64,000 nt of DNA, from positions 930,001 to 994,000 of the forward strand of contig NC_044591.1 of the NCBI RefSeq assembly GCF_901933205.1, given 5' to 3'. The translations under genes were made by a program, and so were the position numbers. Shown here piece by piece: positions 1 through 9,500 of this stretch. The DNA comes from Camarhynchus parvulus (taxonomy: Eukaryota > Chordata > Aves > Passeriformes > Thraupidae). Each line of letters opens with the position of its first letter. The first letter of the stretch is position 1. Under the pieces are notes generated by a model. It did not search any database and had not been told where the DNA came from. It worked only from the letters and a program-made list of their open reading frames with translations.

Positions 1-120
1 CTCCCTTCTTTCTCCCTTCTTTCTCCCTTCTTTCTCCCTCCATTTCTCTTCCCTTTTTCCTCCATTTCTCTTCCCTTTTTCCTCCATTTCTCTTCCATCT
101 CCTTTCTCTTTTTCTCTTCC
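1..120. repeat. Pyrimidine-rich tandem repeats in PADI1-like intron 4
   Basis: Two short motifs follow each other: TTCTCCC-type units at 1-40, then four copies of a CCTCCATTTCTCTTCCC-type unit. It is almost pure C/T on the plus strand. It lies in the intron left of the first visible exon. Confidence 0.8.
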
Positions 121-516
121 TTTTTGGGCCCCAAAGGTGCCGCTGAATGTGTTGAGCATTCAGCAGGAGATTTCCCCCTTTGGCCACACATCTGCCTGTG
201 CCCAGGCCCTCAAGCTGGGCTAATTAACCACAGATCAGCCGGGCTAATTAACCACAGCCCGATCGGCGGCGCAAATTGGTATCAAGATGGGCTGAGCTTC
301 CAGAAGCGCTGCAGCCGTGTCCAGGCGAGGCTGGAGGCACTTCCAGCCTGGCTGGGAGATGCAATCTCGGAGCAGTCCGTGCAGGCCCTGCTGGAGCTGA
401 CATTGGGATGGGTCGTTTGAGCGGCGCTGGTCGGGTTCTCCTCCAAGCCTGCAGCTTTCCTCGGCCCAGCATGGGGGAAATCCTGCTCCTGTCCCCTCTT
501 GGTGCTTCTCCCCCAG
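121..516 (+). other. Remainder of PADI1-like intron 4
   Basis: No exon is recognised. It holds a short direct repeat of GGGCTAATTAACCACAG at about 215-257 and ends in a C-rich acceptor tract with AG at 515-516. PADI exons 1-4 must lie outside the window. Confidence 0.6.
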
Positions 517-3500
517 GCCAAGTGGACGTGGGGCCCGGACGGACAAGGGGCCGTGCTCTTGGTCAACTGTGACCGGGACAGCCCCGGCGCGGGGGGCACG
601 GACAGCGGCCAGGCAGACATACGGACGCCGGCAGGTGGGCTGTGACCCCGAGGGGCTCCCCGGGGGCTTCCCCGCTGCCATCCCCTCCCTCTGCATCCCC
701 TGTGTCCCCCAGACCTCCAGGACATGTCGGTGATGCTGCTGCGGACCGAGGGCCCCAGCGCCATCTTCGCCGAGTACCCGGTGGTGCTGCACGTCCCCGA
801 GAGCGACGCGGACAAAGTGCGGGTGTTCCACGCCGTCCGTGAGTGCCTCTGCCTCCCCCTGCCCCCAGCAGCCCTGCAGGACCCCAAGGCCAGCCAGCCC
901 CGCAGGTTTTGTTCATTGGGGCGCCCCTATTTGCTGTATTCACCCTTTTACCCCCAAAGCTCTTCTGCTGTTGCACGGCGTGGGGCTGTATGGGAAAAAC
1001 CAAGGGGGAGAAGGCTCCAAAGAGGCTTTTCCCAACGAGGGCTGGGATTTTGACATTCCCATGGCGCGGGAAGCCCCGCGTGGCTCCTGGCGCTGTTTGC
1101 GCTCGGGCAGGGAGCCAAGCAGCCAAGCAGCCCATCCCGTTGGGCAGCGCCCTTCGCCTTTGAACGGTTGGATCCCCGGCAGCTCCGCGCCGAAAATCAG
1201 GTCCGGGGAGCCAAGGGTGTCATTAGAGATCCTCAGCCGGAGCCACGCACCTTGAAAGGGCTGGACCTGAGGGGACGGAGCCCTCTTTGTCCCAGAAAGA
1301 TCAAGCGTGCTCCCCAGGGAGGAGGAGGAGGAGGAGGAGGCTCTTCTGCCACCCTTGGGCACCAGCCACCTCCTCCTCCTGCCGGCGTGTCCCCCTGTGG
1401 GCTGGCTCTGGGAATTTGGGGTTCCCCAGGCTGAGTTTGGGGTGGGAATCTGGGGTTCCCCAGGCTGAGTTTGGGGTGGGAATTCAGGGTTCTCCAGGCT
1501 GCTGAACTCAGGGTGGGAATTGGAGGTTCTCCAGGCTGAGTTTGGGGTGGGAATCTGGGGTTGTCCAGGCTGCTGGGTTTGGGGTGGGAATTCAGGGTTC
1601 TCCAAGCTGAGTTTGGGGTGGGAATCCGGGGTTCTCCAGGCTGACTTCAGGGTGGGAATCCGGGGTTCTCCAGGCTGCTGAGTTTGGTGTGGGAATCCAG
1701 GGTTCTCCAGGCTGAGTTCAGGGTGGGAATCCGGGGTTCTCCAGGCTGCTGAACTCGGGATGGGAATCTGGGGTTCTCTAGGCTGAGTCTGGGGTGGGAA
1801 TCTGGGGTTCTCCAAGCTGAGTTTGGGGTGGGAATCCAGGGTTCTCCAGGCTGAGTTCAGGGTGGGAATCCAGGGTTCTCCAGGCTGCTGAACTCAGGGG
1901 TGGGAATTCAGAGTTCTCCAGGCTGAATTCAGGGTGGGAATCTGGGGTTCCCCAGGCTGCTGGGTTTGGGGTTCTTGAGACTGCTGGGTTTGGGGTTCCC
2001 CAGGCTGCTGGGTTTGGGGTTCTTGAGACTGCTGAGTTTGGGGTTCTCCAGGCTGCTGAGTTTGGGGTTCCCCAGGTGGTGATGCCTACCCGCTCTACAA
2101 GCCCGTGCTGGGCCCAGACAAGCTCTCCTACGTGCTGGACCACGCTGGCCACGGGGACAGCACCTTCTACGTGGAGGGGCTGGCGTTCCCTGACAGGGGC
2201 TTCTCCGGCCTCGTGTCCTTCAGCGCCAGCCTGCTGGAGGTGCCCCACAAGGTACGGGGGCGTCGTTCCCGCCCCTCCCCTAGCAAACCCGCCGTGGTGG
2301 AGGTCCCAGACCCCGTTTTGGCTCCCCCAGGACTCGCCGGGCACGCCGATCTTCACGGACACCGTGGTGTTCCGCGTGGCGCCCTGGATCATGACACCCA
2401 ACACCCAGCAGCCCCTGGAGGTGTTTGTCTGCAGGTACGAGGGGTGTCCACGCCGTGGACAGGGGTGTCCCCTGCCCTGGGGCACTCGCCAGGGAGGAGT
2501 TCCCGACCCTTCCTGGCTGTGTGGGGCCCGACATGAGCCAGGCTTGGGCATTCCTGACTGGGAATGATTGGGAAGGGAGCCAGCTGCTGCCGTGGGAGTC
2601 ATTTCCATCCCAAGGAGAAGGGCTGGAGTTCCCTCTCCAGGTCTATTCCCATGCAGGAATGTTGCCCAGGGCATTTAAATCTCATGGGGAAATGCTGGAA
2701 GAACATCTCCAGGTCAAATCCCATGCAGGAATGCTGCCTGGGGTGTTTAAATTCCAGAGAGAAAGGTTAGAGTTCCCTCTCCAGTTCAAATCCCACCAAG
2801 GCTGGAGTTCCCTCTCCAGTTCAAATCCCACCAAGGCTGGAGTTCCCCCTCCAGGTCCGTTCCACCAAGGCTGGAGTTCCCCCTCCAGGTCCGTTCCCAC
2901 CAAGGCTGGAGTTCCCCCGCTCCATTCCCACCAAGGCTGGAGTTCCCTCTCCAGCTCAAATGCCACCAAGGCTGGAGTTCCCTCTCCAGCTCCAGTCCCA
3001 CCAAGGCTGGAGTTCCTTTTCCAGCTCCAGTCCCACCAAGGCTGGAGTTCCTTCTCCAGGCCCATTCCCATGCAGGAATGCTGCCCAGGATGTTCAGGAT
3101 TGAGGAACGAGCTGCGGGGTTGGGGTTTTGGGGGCTCCCCGTGATTACCCTCTACAGCCCCAGCCCCTCGCTGTCCCCCCAGCATCAAGCAGGGCTCGGA
3201 TTCCAACGAGGCCTTCCTGGAGGGGCTGCGGGCGCTGCTGCGGAAAGCCAACTGCAAACTGACCGTGTGCTCGGAGCAGGACTCGCGCAGCGACCGCTGG
3301 ATCCAGGTCAGCCTGCCCGGCCCCCCCCCGGGAACAGGAGAGCCCCTGTGGCTTGGGCAGCTCCTGGAATGGCAGGGGATGGGCCAGGGAGCGGGCACGG
3401 GGGCACAGGGAATGCTGCCGGGGTGGCACGGATGGGGACAGTGGCCTGGGAGCCCTGGCTGGCACCAGGGCCACAGAGGGGCGCCGGGACAGGGACCCTG

Positions 3501-6500
3501 TGGGGCTGTGCAGGAGGGACCCCACTGCAGGGGGGACCCCATGGGACATTGCAAAAGGGAACCCATGGGATATTGCAGGAGAGACCCCATTGCAAAAGGG
3601 ACCCCGTGGTGCTTTTGAAGGTGACCCCACTGCAAGAAGGACCCCATGGGACACTGCAAGGGGTCCCTGCTGCAAAAGAGACCCCGTGGGATGTTGCAAG
3701 GGAGTCCCTTTTGCAGAAGGGTCCCCACGGTGCTTTGGAAGAGGGACCCAAGGGACACCTCCAGAGTGACCTCATTGTACGAGGGGACCCCATTGCAAGT
3801 GTCACCCTGTGGGGCTGTGCAGGAGGGTCCCAGTGCCAGGGGACCCCAGGGGGACACTGTGGCTGTGCTGTCACCCTCTGGGGCTGTGCAGGAGAGTCCC
3901 AGTGCCAGGGGACCCCACGGGGACACCGTGGCCATGCTGTCACCTCAGGAGGGCCGGGCAGGAGCCTCCTCGATAATTTAGGCTGGGCTTTGCCAGGCTC
4001 GCCCCATTTCCTGCCCCACCCTCCCCACATCCCTGCTGGAGATTCCTATCACCCCCAAGAGCCTTCCTCCTCCTCCTCCTCCTCCTCCTCTTCCTCGTCT
4101 CATTCCCACAGGATGAGCTGGAGTTTGGCTACGTGGAGGCTCCACACAAAACCTTCCCCGTGGTCTTCGACTCTCCCAGGAACAGAGGCCTGAAGGATTT
4201 CGCTTTTAAGAAGATCCTGGTGTGTCCTTGCATTGAAATCCCCCTTTTCCCACCCAAAATCCCCACACAGGGAAAGTCCTTGGCACCTCTTCCCCCTTTC
4301 CCAGGGCCCGGATTTTGGCTACGTGACCCGGGAGCCGCCCGGGAAGAGCGTGACCAGCCTGGATTCCTTCGGGAACCTGGACGTGAGCCCGCCGGTGACG
4401 GTGCGGGGCAAGGAGTACCCGCTGGGGCGGATCCTCATCGGCAGCCCCCTGCCCTGGTGAGCGCCCGCCCTCCTCGGGAGATCCCAAAATCCTCCCTTGG
4501 AAGCTCCCCAAACCCTACCTCAGGAGATCCCAAAACCCTCCTCAGGAGATCCCAAAACCCTCCCTCGGGAGATTCCAAAACTCTCCCTAGGAGAGAAAAA
4601 CCTCTCGGAGAAAAAGCCCGGTCCCAATCCCCATCAAATCCCAGATTTTACAGGCAAACCTCACTGCTGCTCCTCCGACCCTCAAAAAACCCGGCCGCCG
4701 TTTTCCTGTTTTCCCATTTTCCCTTTTTCCCTTCCCCCCTTTTCCCCCTTTTCCCCCCCTTTCCCCCCTTTCCCCCCTTTCCCCCCCTTTCCCCCCCTTT
4801 CCCCCCTTTCCCCTCTTTTCCCATTTCCCCCATTTCCCCCCTCCCTTTCCCCCTTTTCCCCTTTCCCCCCTTTTCCCCTTTTCCCGTTTTTTTTCCCGTT
4901 TTCACCCCTTTTATCCCCAACCCCACACACCCGGGCTGGGTTTGTTCTTTGGGAGAGGAACAGGGGAGCCCAGGACAGGGTGAAATCCCGAATAACCGGG
5001 GGTTGTTGTGCCCATAAAATCCCGAATAACCGGGGGTTGTTACTCCCATAAAATCCCGAATAACCGGGGGTTGTTTTTCCCATAAAATCCCGAATAACCG
5101 GGGATTGTTGTTCCCTAACGAATAACGGGGTTGTTGTGCCCATAAAACGAATAACCGGGATTGTTGTGCCCATAAAATCCCGAATAACCGGGGGTTGTTG
5201 TGCCCATAAAATCCCGAATAACCGGGGGTTGTTGTGCCCATAAAATCCCGAATAACCGGGGGTTGTTGTTTCCAAAAAATCCCGGATAACCGGGGATTGT
5301 TGTTCCCCTGAAATCCCGAATAACCGGGGGTTGTTGTGCCCATAAAATCCCGAATAACCGGGAATTGTTGTGCCCATAAAATCCCGAATAACCGGGGGTT
5401 GTTGTGCCCATAAAATCCCGAATAACCGGGGGTTGTTGTTTCCAAAAAATCCCGGATAACCGGGGATTGTTGTTTCCAAAAAATCCCAAATAACCGGGAT
5501 TGTTGTTCCCCTGAAATCCCGAATAACCGGGGGTTGTTGTGCCCATAAAATCCCGAATAACCGGGGGTTGTTGTTCCCATAAAATCCCGAATAACCGGGG
5601 ATTGTTGTGCCCATAAAATCCCGAATAACCGGGGATTGTTGTTCCCCTGAAATCCCGAATAACCGGGGGTTGTTGTTCCCATAAAATCCCGAATAACCGG
5701 GGGTTGTTGTGCCCATAAAATCCCGAATAACCAGGGATTGTTGTGCCCATAAAATCCCGAATAACCGGGGATTGTTGTTCCCCTGAAATCCCGAATAACC
5801 GGGGGTTGTTGTTCCCATAAAATCCCAAATAACCGGGGATTGTTGTTCCCATAAAATCCCGAATAACCGGGAATTGTTGTTCCCCTGAAATCCCGAATAA
5901 CCGGGGGTTGTTTTTCCCATAAAATCCCGAATAACCGGGAATTGTTGTTCCCATAAAATCCCAAATAACCGGGGTTGTTGTTCCCATAAAATCCCGAATA
6001 ACCGGGGGTTGTTTTTCCCATAAAATCCCGGATAACCGGGGTTGTTGTGCCCAGGCCGGGCGGCGCTCGGCAGCGAACAAAGCTCCCTGCCAAGCCTCCA
6101 CAAAGGAGCGCATTTTCCGGGAAAAAACATCACCCGCTCCCCATCCCGCCTGCTCCATCCCAAAAAACCCCACGGGATGCTCCCGTCCCAGCCCGGGGCT
6201 CGCGCTGCTTCCAGAGGAAAGGAAATGCAGGGAAATGGGATTTTCCCAGCCCCAATTGTCCCTCATTACCGGGAATTTAATTAACGCCTTCCCAGCCCGT
6301 TCTGTCTAAGAAAGCTTGGCCCTCACACCGAAGTGAGGCGGGATTTGGGAATCGCAGGGATGGGAAAAGCTCATCCCAGAGGTGCCCGAGCGGAACCGGG
6401 CATGGAATGATCCCATCCCTATGGATAGATCCGGCCTGGAGATGTGTTTATGGAAAATGAGGGGATTTATCGATGTATTTATCCAAAATACAGCGAGATA

Positions 6501-9500
6501 CACTGATATATTTATGGAATATTAGGGATCTGGTAATATATATTTGTACTGATATATTTATAGGGATTTAGCAATATATATTTATATAACATATACATTT
6601 ATACACTTTATATATAATATAGGGATATATTGATGTATTTATCCAAAATACAGGGAGATACACTGATATATTTAAATAATATTAGGGATCTAGTAATATA
6701 TATTTATACTGACGTATTTATATCAGTATAAATATATATATATAAATATATATTTAGCAACATATATTTATATAATGTATACATTTACATGCTTTATAGG
6801 GATATATCAATGTATTTATCCAAAATACAGGGAGATACACTGATATATTTATGGAATATTAGAGATCTAGTAATATATATTTGTACTGATATATTTATAG
6901 GGATTTAGCAATGTATATTTTATATAACATATACATTTATACACTTTATAGGGATATATTGATGTATTTATCCAAAATACAGGGAGATACACTGATATAT
7001 ATAATTAATATTAGGGATCTAGTAACATATATTTATACTGATATATTTATATCAGTAAATATATATATAAAAATATATATTTAGCAATATATATTTATAT
7101 TATGTATACATTTACACACTTTATTGGGATATATTGATGTATTTATCCAAAATACAGGGAGATACGCTGATATATTTATGGAATATTAGGGATCTAGTAA
7201 TATATATTTTTACTGATGTATTTATAGGGATTTAGCAATATACATTTATATAATTTACACATTTACACCCTTAATATATAATATAGGGATATATCGATGT
7301 ATTTACCTAAAATACAGGGAGGCACATTAATATATTTAAGTAATTTAGGGATCTAGTAATATGTATTTATATAATATAGGGATTTATTAATATATATTTA
7401 TATAATATATGGATTTAGGAGTATATGTTTATATAACATATATATATATAAATATATTAACACACTTTATATATAATATTGGGATGTATCAATGTATTTA
7501 TCTAAAATATAGCACGACACACTGATATATTTAAGTAATATTAGGGATCTAGTAATATGTATTTATATAAGATAGGGATTTATTAATATATATTTATATA
7601 ATATATGGATTTAACAATATATATATTTAAATAATACAGGGATTTAGCAGTATATATTTATATAGCATGTATATATTAACTCTATATATAATATAGCAAT
7701 ATATTGATGTATTTATCTAAAACACAGGGAGTTATGTTGATAAATTTATATAATATAGGGATCTAGTAATATATATTTATATAAGATAGGGATTTAGTAA
7801 TATATATTTATTTATTATAGGAATTTAGCAATATATATTTAGATAATAGAGGGATTTAGCAATATATATTTAGATAAGATAGGGATTTAGTAAAATATAT
7901 TTATGTTTATGTATTTATATACGATAGGGATTTAGTAAAATATATTTATATTATATAGGGATCTAGTAAAATATATTTATATTGATATATTTATATAATA
8001 TAGGGGTCTAGTGATATATATTTATATTGATATATTTATATAATATAGGGGTCTAGTGATATATATTTATATTGATGTATTTCTATAAGATAGGGATTTA
8101 GCAATACATATTTATATAACACAGGGATCCAGTAATAAATCTTTATAACGACATATTTATATAACATAGGGCTTTAACAATATATTTATATAAACTGTAT
8201 ATATTAGCAGACTCCATGCAGAACCCAGGACCATACTAATATATAACAGACATAATGATACTTAATTGGGCCCTTAGGCAGATAAATCTATATTAAAGCA
8301 GAGCAATCTGTAATTTATATTATTACACGTATTTAAACACGTGGATGTCTGTAATGTAGCTTGGGCCATTTTCCCTAAAAAACAGGATAAAAATGAGCCT
8401 TGGGGTGATCGGGGGGGCTTTGGGGGGGGGGTTTTTGGGAGTGGATTTTGGGGGAGGGGTTTTGGGGCAGGGGAGCGGGTTTTGGGGTAGGGAAGGGATT
8501 TTGGGGAGCAGGTTTTAGGGAGAGGAGTAAATTTTGGGGCAGAGAGTGGGTTTTGGGGCAGGGGGGAGATTTTGGGGTGGGGAGCAGGTTTTGGGGAGCG
8601 GAGGGGTTTTGGGGTGTGGGTTTTTGGGCAGGGAGTGGGTTTTGGGGAGGGTTTGGGGCTGGGAGGGGATTTTGGGAAGGGGGTTTTGGGATGGGGAATG
8701 GGTTTTGGGGGGGGGGTTTTGGGGCAGAGAGTGGGTTTTGGTGCAGGGGTTTTGAGGCAGGGAGCAGATTTTGGGGAGTGGAGGGGTTTTTGAGTGGGGG
8801 TTTTGGGATGGGGAACGGGTTTTGGGGAGCGGGTTTTGGGGAGGGAGCAGGTTTTGGGGCAGGAGTTTTGGGGCAGAGAGCAGGTTTTGGGGAAGGAGCA
8901 GGTTTTGGGGAGTGGGTTTTGGGGGCCGAGGCGAGCGTCCCGGAAGGGGGTTTTGGGGAGGGGAGGGGGTTTTGGGGTGGGGTTTTGGGGCAGGGAGCAG
9001 GTTTTGGGAGAGAGCAGGTTTTGGGGAAGGGGTTTTGGGGCAGGGAGCAGGTTTTGGAGCAGGGATTTTGGGGCAGGGAGCAGGTTTTGGGTTGGGGTTT
9101 TGGGGTGGGGAACAGGTTTTGGGGTGTGGGTTTTGAGGCGGGAAGCAGGTTTTGGGGCGGGGTTTTGGGGCAGGGGTTTTGGGGCGGCGAGCAGGTTTTG
9201 GGTTGGGGTTTTGGGACGGGGGTTTTAGGGTGGGAGCAGGTTTTGGGGTGGGGTTTTGGGTTGGGGTTTTGGGACAGGGGTTTTGGGTTGAGGTTTTGGG
9301 ACAGGGGTTTTGAGGCGGGGAGCAGGTTTTGGGGTGGGGTTTTGGAGCAGGGGTTTTAGGGTGGGAGCAGGTTTTGGGGTGGGGTTTTGGGTTGGGGTTT
9401 TGGGTTGGGGTTTTGAGGCGGGGAGCAGGTTTTGGGGTGGGGTTTTGGGGCAGGAGCAGTGCCCACCCCAGCCTGTCCCGCAGGATGGCCGGGCGCAGGA

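Noticed and set aside
4980..6052. CRISPR-like regular repeats
   Set aside because: Copies are contiguous without unique spacers and lie in a eukaryotic intron.
4648..6266. Open frames of 380-490 residues on the minus strand (NNNPRLFGI repeats)
   Set aside because: They arise from a 34-base stop-free minisatellite inside a PADI intron. The unit is not a multiple of three, so all three frames show the same shadow.
8405..9475. Telomere-like TTTTGGGG repeats
   Set aside because: Vertebrate telomere repeat is TTAGGG. Here the units are 20-26 bases and irregular, and lie within an intron.
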